Assembly (NCBI RefSeq): GCF_018613855.1
Contig: NZ_JAGGPK010000016.1
Coordinates: forward strand, 1-64,000
From: Arthrobacter sp. ISL-30
GTDB lineage: Bacteria; Actinomycetota; Actinomycetes; Actinomycetales; Micrococcaceae
Direction of reading: 5' to 3'
Length of the DNA: 64,000 nucleotides
The position numbers and the translations under genes were made by a program. How positions within the stretch are numbered: the stretch's first letter is position 1; every line of letters begins with the position of its first letter. This document shows, piece by piece, positions 44,943-53,809 of the stretch. Under the pieces are notes generated by a model. That model ran no database searches and was not told the origin of the DNA. It was given only the letters and a program-made list of their open reading frames with translations.

Positions 44943-45096
44943 ATGGGGAAGTTAGTTCCTGTGTCGATCCACGCAATGGGGGTCACTCGTCAGACAGTGG
45001 CAAATTGGACCAGCGGGCGAACGATTCCCAAAAAGGTCTACCGGAAGCAATGGGCCATAGCTACCCGCGGTCCATACGAATGGCTTGAATCAGGAC
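44943..45096 (+). pseudogene. Truncated helix-turn-helix (phage-type regulator) fragment
   Basis: From ATG 44943 about 50 residues read as a Cro/CI-like helix-turn-helix: IHAMGVTRQTVANWTSGRTIP, then KVYRKQWAIATRGPYEWLESG. There is no stop before the tRNA-Thr terminator; the frame runs on through terminator and tRNA, so the natural C terminus has been lost at the junction. This looks like debris of an integrated element at the tRNA 3' end. Confidence 0.6.
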
Positions 45097-45129
45097 AAAA
45101 AAAGCCCCCGGCCAAGAGGGCCGGGGGCT
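45097..45129 (-). terminator. Terminator after tRNA-Thr(CGT)
   Basis: Minus-strand GCCCCCGGCC / GGCCGGGGGC arms, CTCTT loop, then seven Ts. A textbook terminator. Confidence 0.92.
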
Positions 45130-45138
45130 GTGGTATCG

Positions 45139-45211
45139 AGCTTCCTACCAGAATCGAACTGGTGACCTTCTCATTACGAGTGAGACGCTCTACCGACTGA
45201 GCTAAGGAAGC
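45139..45211 (-). tRNA. tRNA-Thr(CGT)
   Basis: A 73-nt cloverleaf on the minus strand. Acceptor GCTTCCT/AGGAAGC, anticodon loop CTCGTAA (CGT), T loop AGTTCGATTCT. Its 3' end faces the HTH fragment and GH16 gene, the side on which integrating elements insert. Confidence 0.95.
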
Positions 45212-45419
45212 AACGCATAAATTGCTCGGCGATGCCGGGCCAATCACGCAAGACACAACTCTAATGGAGCCAACGCGCCTCGGTCAAAACAGGACAAATT
45301 CCCCGCGCACGCCTGCGTTGTCAGGAAGTTCACTCACCGGACCTTGGTTATTCAGCCATCCGTTTCACCCTGCCGTCATCCTAGAAAACTACTGCGGCCT
45401 CAAGGATGGGCCGCTTCGA

Positions 45420-46166
45420 ATGAAGGGTAGGCCAGGCGTGGACTTTGCACTATGGGACGAAACTGCGAACCACAGCGTTCGGCGGCTCAGTCTCGCTGTC
45501 TTGGACATGGTGGGAACCACCATTATCGACGACGGGCGGATGGAACGCGCCATGTCCCGGGCCCTGGCTGAGCAGGGGATAGAGCCCGGTTCCGCCGGCT
45601 TTGAGAGCATGCTGGGCTATGCCCGTGACACGATGGGCTTTTCCTGGACGACAGTCTTCGACCACCTTTTCGAGGACAAGCTGCGGGCGCGCGGCGCAAA
45701 CCGGGCGTTCGAATTGGCCTATGACGAGCTGATTTCCCACGGCGGAATCCGCCCGGTTCCCGGAGCCCTGGACACGATTTCCTGGCTGCAGGATGCAGGC
45801 ATGAAGGTCTGCCTGGCCACGGGATTCGGCCGCCACACCCAAAACATGGTCCTTGAATCCCTTGGCTGGATGGGGATCGCCGACCTCAGTATCTGCCCGG
45901 CGGACGCAGGACGTGGCCGCCCCTACCCGGACATGATCCTGACGGCGGTACTCGCCTTGGACCTGGATGACGTCAGGGAGGTTGCAGTGGTGGGGGACAC
46001 GACGTCGGATGTCGCCGCCGGGCTGCGTGCCGGCGCCAGCGTGGTTGCCGGCGTCCTCACGGGTTCACACTCCGAGGCGGCCCTTCGTGCCGCAGGTGCC
46101 ACAGCAGTGATCCCTTCCATCAAGGCGCTTCCAGCCCTCCTGGAACCCAAGGCAGTACGGCGCTAG
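45420..46166 (+). CDS. HAD hydrolase, phosphonatase-like
   Basis: A 248-residue HAD protein of the phosphonatase-like subgroup. Motif I is DMVGT with nucleophile Asp29; in this group the residue after the usual DxD is not Asp, consistent with phosphonatase-like chemistry rather than a standard phosphatase. A cap helix region lies at 45-110, motif II about LATGFG, motif III RPYPDM, motif IV VGDTTSD. ATG 45420 is used; a longer frame upstream is not homologous. Substrate unknown. Confidence 0.85.
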   Translation: MKGRPGVDFALWDETANHSVRRLSLAVLDMVGTTIIDDGRMERAMSRALAEQGIEPGSAGFESMLGYARDTMGFSWTTVFDHLFEDKLRARGANRAFELAYDELISHGGIRPVPGALDTISWLQDAGMKVCLATGFGRHTQNMVLESLGWMGIADLSICPADAGRGRPYPDMILTAVLALDLDDVREVAVVGDTTSDVAAGLRAGASVVAGVLTGSHSEAALRAAGATAVIPSIKALPALLEPKAVRR

Positions 46167-46195
46167 CTAACGTGTCAGGCGTGCAGCATGGAGTG

Positions 46196-47773
46196 TCAGC
46201 ACTGGGTGTTGTCCGAGGGCTGTTTTCCGTCCACGAAGTAGCTGTCCACGGCGTCGGACACGCAGCCGTTGGAGCGTCCATACGCGGTGTGTCCTTCGCC
46301 CTTCCACGTGATGAGGGAAGCATTGCCCAGCTGCTTTCGGAGTGCAGTGGCCCATTCAACGGGTGTGGCCGGATCGCCTGTGGTGCCGATGACAACGATC
46401 GGTTCCTGGCCCGAGTACTCGATCGGCCCCGGGGTCCGTACGCTCTTATAAGGCCAGTCTTTGCAGCTGATGCCGCCATAGGCGAAGAAGTAGCCGAAGG
46501 TGGGGGAGTCCTTCTTGAGTCCCTCCGCATCGGCGCGCATCGCGGCAGTGTCCGTCACCGTGGGGTAGTCCAGGCAGTTGATGGCGTTGAAGGCGAAGGA
46601 GCTGTTACCACTGTATTTACCGTTCTGTTCACGGTCAGCTGCAATGTCCGCGACGCGGAGCATCTGGGTGACGTCGCCTTTCATGGCCAGGTCCAGGGCC
46701 TGGGTGAGCACCGGCCAGTTCTGGTCGTTGTAGAGGGGCGTGATGAGTCCGCTGACGAAGGTCTGGCCTGTCACCAGCCTGCCGTCCTTGGCTCGCTGCG
46801 GATTCTGGTCCACTGCATTGATAAGGTCGCGGACCTGCTGAACGCCGTCGTCGACGCTTCCGCTCAGCGGGCATTCCGCTTCCTGCAGGCAGTTGGTCAC
46901 GTAGCTGCGCAGGGCCTTTTCAAAGGCCTTGGCCTGGCCTGAGGTCAGTTCCTCACTGGTGAGGGATGGATCGATGGCCCCGTCCAGCACCATCCGCCCC
47001 ACCTTGTCGGGAAAGAGGCTGGCATAGGTGGAGCCTAGCGAGGTGCCGTACGAATAGCCCAAGTAGTTGATTTTGGAGTCATTGAGCACCGCGCGCAGGA
47101 TATCCATGTCCCTCGCGGAACTGGTGGTGTCGATATGGCCAAGGGCGGGACCCGAGTTTGCTGCGCATTTCTCGAAAATAGCCTTGTTGTCCGCCAGCGC
47201 TGCTTCAAGGCCCTGGTCGGTTTCCAGGCGGTAGACCTTCTGCCGCGACGCGTCCCGCTCAGCATCGCTGAGGCACGTGACGGGCGCGGAGCGCTTCACG
47301 CCGCGGGGGTCGAAACCGACGATGTCGTAGCTGGACCTCAGCTTTTCCGTGAAGTTCGTCTGCCCGGCGTCTTTCACATAGTCATAGCCGGATCCTCCTG
47401 GACCGCCCGGATTGACCAGGAGCGAACCCTTTTTGGTGCCGGTGCTGCGCAGGCGAATCGCCGCTATCGAAATGTCCCCGGCCTCCGGCTTGTCATAGTC
47501 AATGGGCACCCGGACATTGGCGCACTGGAAGTTGGTCTCGCAGGAGGTCCAGCTCAGCTCTTGGCCGTAATACGTCTTCAGCGCGTCCGGTGCCGATTCG
47601 ACAATGGAGGGGTCGGCAGCCTGGGACGCATCGGTGGCGGCAGGGGGCCAGGAGAATGCGCAGGAAGTCAGCATAAGGACCGAGGCCAGCATTCCGGCGA
47701 CAACGGCCAGACGTTGACGTGCAGTCCACGGACGTCGGGCAGAGCCTGACGGCCGGCGTCGATCAGACTTCAT
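46196..47773 (-). CDS. Exported alpha/beta-hydrolase (tripeptidyl-aminopeptidase type)
   Basis: A 525-residue lipoprotein-type hydrolase (lipobox LTSC, Cys38). Oxyanion loop NPGGPGGSG near 121-129, nucleophile Ser241 in GYSYG, acid and His in the C-terminal TAP-like half (TTGDPATP, GEGHTAYG). It belongs to the SlpD/SlpE / tripeptidyl aminopeptidase group that trims peptides outside the cell. It starts 35 bases after holB and is probably the last gene of the tmk-holB transcript. Confidence 0.88.
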   Translation of the reverse strand: MKSDRRRPSGSARRPWTARQRLAVVAGMLASVLMLTSCAFSWPPAATDASQAADPSIVESAPDALKTYYGQELSWTSCETNFQCANVRVPIDYDKPEAGDISIAAIRLRSTGTKKGSLLVNPGGPGGSGYDYVKDAGQTNFTEKLRSSYDIVGFDPRGVKRSAPVTCLSDAERDASRQKVYRLETDQGLEAALADNKAIFEKCAANSGPALGHIDTTSSARDMDILRAVLNDSKINYLGYSYGTSLGSTYASLFPDKVGRMVLDGAIDPSLTSEELTSGQAKAFEKALRSYVTNCLQEAECPLSGSVDDGVQQVRDLINAVDQNPQRAKDGRLVTGQTFVSGLITPLYNDQNWPVLTQALDLAMKGDVTQMLRVADIAADREQNGKYSGNSSFAFNAINCLDYPTVTDTAAMRADAEGLKKDSPTFGYFFAYGGISCKDWPYKSVRTPGPIEYSGQEPIVVIGTTGDPATPVEWATALRKQLGNASLITWKGEGHTAYGRSNGCVSDAVDSYFVDGKQPSDNTQC

Positions 47774-47808
47774 GCGGTTCTCCTAAAACTGGGGAATCGG
47801 GGTAACGG

Positions 47809-48957
47809 TTACTGCTGGATGAGGCTGGTGGCCATGGACTCCACCGCCAGCAGCGGCGCAACGTTGCTGGTTGTAATGCGGATGCGGGCCGTGTTGATGG
47901 CGTCCATGCGTGCAAGGGTGGTTTCGGGGGTCGATCGTGAGGCATACGCCTCGAGCTCGCCCTTCAATTCAACGTTGACGAGTTCCACAGCGTTCCCAAG
48001 CTGGATGATGAGCACATCCCGGTAGAAGGACAGCAGATCCGTCAATGTCCGATCGAGGGAATCCGTTACCGACCGCTTGGCCCGACGCTTTTGGTCTTCC
48101 TCCAGTTGCCGCACCTGGCTGCGCATGGATGGGGGCAGGGTGCCGGTTTCGGGAGCGCCCAAACTGGTAAGCAGGGCGGCCTTCTCGGCCGCATCGCGCT
48201 CGTCGTTGGAACTATTCGCCTCTTCAGTTGCGATCCGAACAAGCTTTTCAGCCATCATGACGGCCGCTGTAACGCCCCGCAGCGTCAGTGGGGACTTGAC
48301 GGTTTCCAGCCGCCGCTCCCGAGCTTCCTCGTCCCTGGCCAATCGCCGCGCTATGCCGATGTGGCTCTGCGCAGCACGGGCGGCACGATCAGCGAGCTCC
48401 GGGTGAATGCCGTCCCGCCTGACCAGGAGTGCGGCCACGTCGGCCGCAGGAGGCAGGCGCAGGCTGACGGGCCGGCAGCGGGACCGGATGGTGACCAGGA
48501 CGTCAGCCGGGGAAGGCGCGCACAACATCCAGACTGTTCGAGGTGTTGGCTCCTCGATCGCCTTCAAGAGGACATTGGTGGTGCGTTCCGCCATGCGGTC
48601 GGCATCTTCGACAATGATGATCCGCCAGCGCCCCGAGGCGGGGCGGTCTCCGGCCTTGGAGACAAGCTCGCGGGCCTCATCAATGGTGATGGTGACTTTT
48701 TCGGTGCGCACGAACGTGACGTCCGAATGTGTTTCGCCGAGGATAGTGTGGCACGCGTGGCATTCTCCGCAGCCACGAAGGGCAACGTCTTCCTGGTCAC
48801 AGTTCAATGCAGCAGCGAAGGCTTTTGCAGCATTCGAACGGCCCGATCCCGGCGGACCGGTAAACAGCCAGGCGTGGGTCGGATTTTCACCCTGGGCTGC
48901 GTGGCGAAGCTGCGCAACCACCGCATCCTGCCCCTGGAGATCGTCCCAGACCGTCAT
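47809..48957 (-). CDS. holB: DNA polymerase III delta-prime subunit
   Basis: A 382-residue clamp-loader subunit. Walker A is GPPGSGRS, with Arg where hydrolysing subunits have Lys, as is common for delta-prime; the zinc module is CGECHAC; sensor and arginine-rich RSRCRPVSL follow. It helps load the sliding clamp. Its ATG overlaps the tmk stop (ATGA). Confidence 0.93.
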   Translation of the reverse strand: MTVWDDLQGQDAVVAQLRHAAQGENPTHAWLFTGPPGSGRSNAAKAFAAALNCDQEDVALRGCGECHACHTILGETHSDVTFVRTEKVTITIDEARELVSKAGDRPASGRWRIIIVEDADRMAERTTNVLLKAIEEPTPRTVWMLCAPSPADVLVTIRSRCRPVSLRLPPAADVAALLVRRDGIHPELADRAARAAQSHIGIARRLARDEEARERRLETVKSPLTLRGVTAAVMMAEKLVRIATEEANSSNDERDAAEKAALLTSLGAPETGTLPPSMRSQVRQLEEDQKRRAKRSVTDSLDRTLTDLLSFYRDVLIIQLGNAVELVNVELKGELEAYASRSTPETTLARMDAINTARIRITTSNVAPLLAVESMATSLIQQ

Positions 48958-49595
48958 CGGCGTTCCAGCAGCTCGGAAACCCTGTCCAGGATTTTGGCCG
49001 CCAGCTCTTCGATCTCCAGGTTGGCGGGAAGCACCAGATAGGAGTCGGCATGGGTGGTGGCCAGATCGAGGAAGGCGTCCCGAATCCGTGCATGGAACTG
49101 GTCAGGTTCCGATTCAAGACGGTCCTCCGCCGCCTCACCCGCCGTGCGCCGGTCCCGCCCGTCTTCGGGTTCGACGTCGAGCAGCACCGTCAGGTCGGGC
49201 TGCAGCCCGGCGGTGGCCCACTCATTCAGGGTGCGGACGGCGTGCGTACCGAGGTCGCGCCCCGCCCCCTGATAGGCGACTGAAGAATCGATGTAACGGT
49301 CCGTGATGACCACTTCGCCGCGCTCCAGGGCAGGCCGGATGACCTGGTTGGCGTGGGCGGCGCGGGAAGCGGCGAACATGAGGGCCTCGGTACGGGCATC
49401 GATATTGCCATGACCATGATCCAGCACGAGGGAACGCAGCTTCTCCCCGATGGGGGTGCCTCCCGGCTCGCGTGTACGCAGCACGGCATGGCCGAGAGTT
49501 TCAAGGGCCTCGGCCAAAAGGGCAGCCTGCGTGGACTTGCCGGCGCCGTCTCCGCCTTCAAAGGCGATGAAAAGTCCGGGGCTGTGGGTTGTCAC
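48954..49595 (-). CDS. tmk: Thymidylate kinase
   Basis: A 213-residue kinase that makes dTDP from dTMP. P-loop EGGDGAGKST at the start, DR(Y) motif TDRYIDSSVAYQGAGR with the dTMP-binding Arg, and the following lid. The start GTG 49595 puts the P-loop near residue 13; the longer frame upstream crosses the divergent gene. CCTAGAACA before the GTG suggests a leaderless promoter. It leads the tmk-holB operon. Confidence 0.95.
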   Translation of the reverse strand: MTTHSPGLFIAFEGGDGAGKSTQAALLAEALETLGHAVLRTREPGGTPIGEKLRSLVLDHGHGNIDARTEALMFAASRAAHANQVIRPALERGEVVITDRYIDSSVAYQGAGRDLGTHAVRTLNEWATAGLQPDLTVLLDVEPEDGRDRRTAGEAAEDRLESEPDQFHARIRDAFLDLATTHADSYLVLPANLEIEELAAKILDRVSELLERR

Positions 49596-49666
49596 TGTTC
49601 TAGGGTACCGAGAATCAATGACATCCTTCGTTTCGGGAGCCTGCACCGGCCACGTACGCTGGACCC

Positions 49667-50851
49667 ATGAGCCTTTCGGAAGAGCGCGCGGCGCATTTGT
49701 CGCCGGAAACCGTAGTGGTGGCCGCCGGGCGCCCGGAGCGCAGCCACGACGCCCCCGTGAACCCGCCAATCGTGTTGTCCTCCACATACTTTGGGACGGG
49801 ACCGCTTGGCGACCGTGACCGCGGCTACGGCAGGTACTCGAACCCTACTTGGGATCCGTTTGAGGAGGCTCTCGGAGAGCTGGAGGGGGCCGCCCTTCCC
49901 GGACTGCTCTATGCCTCAGGCCTTGCCGCCGTCAGTTCGGCACTGTCCCTGGTTCCGGCTGGTGGGGTAGTTGTGATGCCTTCCCACAGTTACTCTGGAT
50001 CGCTCGTGATGGCGGCGGAGCTTGCGGACAAGGGATTCCTTGAGTTGCGAACCGTGGACATCGCGGACACTGAAGCCGTCAAGGAACAGCTGGCGCCGCA
50101 GGGACGCAAGGCCGCTGACATGCTCTGGCTCGAAAGCCCCACGAACCCCATGCTCGGGATCGCCGACATGCGCGAACTGTGCGGTGCCGCCCACCTGGCC
50201 GGCGCCGTCGTCGTCACGGACAACACGTTCTCCACCCCGCTCGTCCAGCAGCCCCTGGCCCTGGGCTCCGACGTCGTCCTCCACTCGGTCACGAAGTATC
50301 TGGCGGGCCATTCCGACGTCGTCCTCGGTGCCCTGGTGACGTCCAATCGGGAGTTGCGGGATATGCTGCTGCACCACCGGATCATTCACGGCGGCATCGC
50401 GGGTCCCTTCGAGGCCTGGCTTGCCCTCCGTGGACTGCGCACCCTGGCTTTGCGGATCGAGCGCTCCCAGGCATCGGCCGCAGTCCTGGCCGAACGCCTC
50501 AGCACCCATCCCCGCGTGGACAGCATCCGCTACCCGGGGCTTGATACCGACCCGGGCCACCAGCGCGCCAAGGCGCAGATGAAGGGCTTCGGCTCCATCC
50601 TCTGCATCCAGGTAGCTGGCGATTCCAACCGGAGCGGCGCCGAAGCGGCCGACGCCCTGGTCCGGGCGCTGGAACTCTGGATTCCTGCCACGTCGCTGGG
50701 CGGCGTCGAGTCATTGATAGAACGACGACGGCGGCATGAGGCCGAGCCGAAGAGCGTCCCGGACAATCTGGTCCGGTTGAGCGTCGGAATCGAAAACAGC
50801 GAAGACCTCTGGGCGGACCTTGATCAAGCCCTGAAGTCCCTGGACAGTTAG
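49667..50851 (+). CDS. Trans-sulfuration PLP enzyme (cystathionine gamma-synthase/lyase type)
   Basis: A 394-residue Cys/Met-metabolism PLP enzyme. The PLP lysine is Lys210 (HSVTKYLAGHSDVVLG); YSNPTWDPFE and the VVVTDNTFSTP strand fit the family. It may act in methionine synthesis or cysteine production; gamma-synthase versus lyase cannot be decided from this sequence alone. The DUF2516 gene follows ten bases later. Confidence 0.88.
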   Translation: MSLSEERAAHLSPETVVVAAGRPERSHDAPVNPPIVLSSTYFGTGPLGDRDRGYGRYSNPTWDPFEEALGELEGAALPGLLYASGLAAVSSALSLVPAGGVVVMPSHSYSGSLVMAAELADKGFLELRTVDIADTEAVKEQLAPQGRKAADMLWLESPTNPMLGIADMRELCGAAHLAGAVVVTDNTFSTPLVQQPLALGSDVVLHSVTKYLAGHSDVVLGALVTSNRELRDMLLHHRIIHGGIAGPFEAWLALRGLRTLALRIERSQASAAVLAERLSTHPRVDSIRYPGLDTDPGHQRAKAQMKGFGSILCIQVAGDSNRSGAEAADALVRALELWIPATSLGGVESLIERRRRHEAEPKSVPDNLVRLSVGIENSEDLWADLDQALKSLDS

Positions 50852-50861
50852 GCTTGGGTTC

Positions 50862-51203
50862 GTGGACGGAAAATTCCTGGCAGACGTCGTGCAGAGCGCG
50901 GTGTACTTCGTACTGGCCGTTGTGGCCTTCGGCCTTGAGCTGTGGGCGTTCGTAGACTGCCTGCGGCACAAGCCGGGCGCCTTCGAAGCTGCCTCCAAGC
51001 GCACCAAGACGTTCTGGCTGGCGCTGACTGGTATTGCTGCGCTGATCGGCGGCCTCTCGCTGTGGTCCGGTGGCGGGGGACTGGGCCTGTTCGGAATCGT
51101 GGCAGTGACCGTCGCAGGCGTGTACTTGGCAGATGTCCGGCCCGCCGTTTCGGAATCCGGGCGCGGCGGCAGCAGGAACATCGGACCCTACGGGCCCTGG
51201 TAA
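50862..51203 (+). CDS. DUF2516 small membrane protein
   Basis: A 113-residue protein with three hydrophobic segments (VYFVLAVVAFGLELWAFVDCL; FWLALTGIAALIGGLSLW; LGLFGIVAVTVAGVYL) and the LRHKPGAFEAASKRTKTFW motif of DUF2516. GTG start. Widely conserved in actinobacteria, role unknown. Confidence 0.85.
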   Translation: MDGKFLADVVQSAVYFVLAVVAFGLELWAFVDCLRHKPGAFEAASKRTKTFWLALTGIAALIGGLSLWSGGGGLGLFGIVAVTVAGVYLADVRPAVSESGRGGSRNIGPYGPW

Positions 51204-51248
51204 GCGACCGGGCCCCTGGTAACTGCCGGACCCTGGTAGCCGCGGGCA

Positions 51249-52061
51249 CTAGCCCGGCGCCACCGACTCCCAGTCCACGGTAAGTTCCCCGAGACGCCAG
51301 CGCGAGGGGCCGTCCAGCAGCGGCCAGCCGCCGTCGAGCAGTGAACGGCACATGGCCGACCAGCGCTGCCTGTTGCCGAACGACGCAAGGGGAGCTGCTT
51401 CAAGCCACGCACGATCCATCGCCTGCAGGAACGAGTAAATCCTCTCACCTGGAACATTCCGATGGATCAGCGCCTTCGGCAGGCGTTCGGCGATCTCGGA
51501 AGGTAGCTCGAAGCTGCCGAAGCGCATCGAGATACTGAGACTGAGGATCCGTTCCGGATCCATGGCAACCCACGTAACTCGCCGCCCGATTTCGTCGCAG
51601 GTTCCGTCAACGAACAATCCGCCGGGCGACAGCCGTGACCGCACAAGGTCCCAGATCGCCGGAACGTCGGTTTCCTCATACTGTCGCAGTACGTTGAAGG
51701 CGCGGACCAGGACGGGGTCTCCGGGAACCGGAACCTCGAAGCCTCCCAAATGGAAGGACAATCCGGGACGGGCAAGGCGCGAAGCGGCATGCACCCGCGC
51801 GGGCTCTATTTCAATGCCGCAGACCCGGACGTTAGGCCTCACGGCCTGCAGCCTTTCGAAAAGTTCGACGGCGGTGGTCGGCGAGGCTCCGTATCCGAGG
51901 TCCACCACGAGCGGGTGCTTGGCTGCCCTAAGCCGCCGGGCCTGTGGGCCGGTAAGCCAGCGGTCCAGTCGACGCATCCGGTTGGGATTGGTGGTGCCTC
52001 GAGTGACGTTTCCGACAGGCCTGCCTTGCCGTCCCCGCACGCGTTCCGCTTTCTGCACCAC
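51249..52061 (-). CDS. Class I SAM-dependent methyltransferase
   Basis: A 270-residue protein with a SAM-binding motif [20 protein letters not shown] and the acidic strand [10 protein letters not shown]. The N terminus is basic. It is next to gpmA on the opposite strand. Substrate unknown; such genes are often found near gpmA in related genomes. Confidence 0.82.
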   Translation of the reverse strand: MVQKAERVRGRQGRPVGNVTRGTTNPNRMRRLDRWLTGPQARRLRAAKHPLVVDLGYGASPTTAVELFERLQAVRPNVRVCGIEIEPARVHAASRLARPGLSFHLGGFEVPVPGDPVLVRAFNVLRQYEETDVPAIWDLVRSRLSPGGLFVDGTCDEIGRRVTWVAMDPERILSLSISMRFGSFELPSEIAERLPKALIHRNVPGERIYSFLQAMDRAWLEAAPLASFGNRQRWSAMCRSLLDGGWPLLDGPSRWRLGELTVDWESVAPG

Positions 52062-52123
52062 CCTTCAAGGGTAGCCGCGTAACGCCCGGCAACGTCGCCA
52101 ACTGCTCGGCTAGGATGACAATC

Positions 52124-52870
52124 ATGACTTACAAGCTGATCTTGCTGCGCCACGGCCACAGCGAATGGAATGCCAAGAACCTGTTCACCGGCTGGGTGGA
52201 TGTCGACCTGAACGATCAGGGCCGTGAGGAAGCAGCACGCGGAGGGGAGCTCCTGGTTGAGAACGACGTTCTCCCGGACATCCTCTACACCTCGCGCCTG
52301 AAGCGCGCCATCAACACTGCCAACATTGCCCTGGACAAAGCAGACCGCGGCTGGATCGACGTCAAGCGCGACTGGCGCCTCAACGAGCGCCACTACGGCG
52401 CCCTGCAGGGCAAGGACAAGGCGCAGACGCTTGCCGAGTACGGCGAGGACCAGTTCATGGAGTGGCGCCGCTCCTACGACACCCCGCCGCCGCCGCTGTC
52501 CGATGACAGCAAATTCTCGCAGGCCCACGACCCCCGCTATGCCGGCCTCGGAGACGCGCTGCCGCGCACGGAATGCCTCAAGGATGTACTGGTCCGCCTG
52601 CTGCCGTACTGGGAATCGGACATCAAGGAAGACCTCAAGGCGGGCAAGACCGTTCTGGTGACCGCCCACGGCAACTCCTTGCGCGCCCTCGTCAAGCACC
52701 TTGACGGCATCAGCGACGAGGACATTGCTGCCTTGAACATCCCCACTGGCATCCCGCTCGTCTATGACCTCGACGAAGACTTCCAGCCCCTCAACCCGGG
52801 TGGCACCTACCTCGACCCGGACGCCGCCGCAGAGTCCATCAAGGCCGTTGCCGCACAGGGCAAGCGGTAA
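52124..52870 (+). CDS. gpmA: 2,3-bisphosphoglycerate-dependent phosphoglycerate mutase
   Basis: A 248-residue mutase interconverting 3- and 2-phosphoglycerate. Phospho-His10 in [10 protein letters not shown], second His in [11 protein letters not shown], and ERHYGALQG are all present. ATG 52124 has AGGATGAC upstream; an earlier ATG three codons ahead is weaker. Convergent with phoU and separated by a strong hairpin. Confidence 0.96.
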   Translation: MTYKLILLRHGHSEWNAKNLFTGWVDVDLNDQGREEAARGGELLVENDVLPDILYTSRLKRAINTANIALDKADRGWIDVKRDWRLNERHYGALQGKDKAQTLAEYGEDQFMEWRRSYDTPPPPLSDDSKFSQAHDPRYAGLGDALPRTECLKDVLVRLLPYWESDIKEDLKAGKTVLVTAHGNSLRALVKHLDGISDEDIAALNIPTGIPLVYDLDEDFQPLNPGGTYLDPDAAAESIKAVAAQGKR

Positions 52871-52893
52871 ACACAGGGAGGCTGAGCCAACGG

Positions 52894-52928
52894 CGAAGGC
52901 CGGACACCCCCAAGGTGTCCGGCCTTCG
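52894..52928. terminator. Two-way terminator between gpmA and phoU
   Basis: Fifteen-bp arms (CGAAGGCCGGACACC and complement) with a CCCAA loop, midway between converging genes. Confidence 0.85.
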
Positions 52929-52954
52929 TCGTTACTACTAGTGGGAACGCGAGC

Positions 52955-53617
52955 TTAGCGGTCGCCGAAGCCCTGCGGTTGCCATTCGCCAGTTACAAGG
53001 TACGTTACCTTACGTGCGACGGACACACCGTGGTCGGCGAAACGTTCGAAGTAACGGCTTGCAAGGGCAACGTCCACGGTGGTAGCGGGGGATTCGTGCC
53101 AGCGCTCTTCGGCGATTGCCCTGAAGACGCTCAAGTGGAGGTCGTCGACGGCGGTGTTGAGCTTCAGGATGTCCCGCGCCATCTCGAGGTCGCGCGTCTC
53201 CAGAAGTTGGGTGACTTTGCCGGAGATTTCGATGTCATGCTGTGCCATCGCCTTGAAGGTATCAGTCAGCGAGGCCGGAATCACCGTTGCCGGGTAGCGC
53301 AGGCGGGCAAGCTGCGCCACGTGGCGCGCGAGATCGCCCATGCGTTCGAGGGATGCGCTCATACGCAGGGAGCCCACGATCATGCGCAGATCGCTGGCCA
53401 CGGGCCCTTGGAGTGCCAGGATATCGATGGCGCGTTCATCCAGGCTCGTCTGCAAGAAATCGATTCGGGCATCCGCCGCGATGACGTCCTGCGCCAGGTC
53501 CACGTCCGCACCTTCGAAGGCTGTAGTTGCCTTTTCGATCGCCTCGGTGACCAGTTTTGAAATCTCGATGAGGTCGACGCCCACCTGGGCGAGCTCTTCC
53601 TGAAAAACCTTACGCAC
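52955..53617 (-). CDS. phoU: Phosphate-signalling protein PhoU
   Basis: A 220-residue all-helical protein with two PhoU repeats; DLRMIVGSLRMSASLERMGDLARHV and RYFERFADHGVSVARKV carry the metal-binding E-R-x-x-D/H motifs. PhoU restrains phosphate uptake and its kinase when phosphate is ample. GTG 53617 with GGAAAGGAC ahead. Divergent from the senX3-regX3-like operon across the Pho-box region. Confidence 0.93.
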   Translation of the reverse strand: MRKVFQEELAQVGVDLIEISKLVTEAIEKATTAFEGADVDLAQDVIAADARIDFLQTSLDERAIDILALQGPVASDLRMIVGSLRMSASLERMGDLARHVAQLARLRYPATVIPASLTDTFKAMAQHDIEISGKVTQLLETRDLEMARDILKLNTAVDDLHLSVFRAIAEERWHESPATTVDVALASRYFERFADHGVSVARKVTYLVTGEWQPQGFGDR

Positions 53618-53710
53618 TAGGCGTCCTTTCCTTGCAAATCTGTCTCCGACCAAGGCGAGGGGAGGATCCCGCACCTGCCGCAGTCCAACCAGTAACAGTG
53701 CCAGTGGTCA

Positions 53711-53754
53711 ATGAACGATTATGCTCCTTTAGATGAACGTTAGCTGAACCGCCC
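53711..53754. promoter_or_regulatory. Pho-box-like 11-nt repeats between phoU and senX3
   Basis: On the minus strand GTTCA recurs in three of four consecutive 11-nt units (the units beginning at + positions 53711, 53733 and 53744; the unit at 53722 is diverged). PhoP/RegX3-type regulators bind direct repeats of about 11 nt containing GTTCA. This probably lets RegX3 control its own operon and phoU. Confidence 0.65.
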
Positions 53755-53809
53755 GCGGAATGGTGGGGGATTCATGTTTGGCCTGAAAACCAGCGCCTAA
53801 GCTAGAACC

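Noticed and set aside
45097..45200. Continuation of the HTH frame through the terminator and tRNA-Thr
   Set aside because: The reading crosses a perfect terminator and a tRNA, so the encoded tail is not protein; only the HTH part is kept as a fragment.
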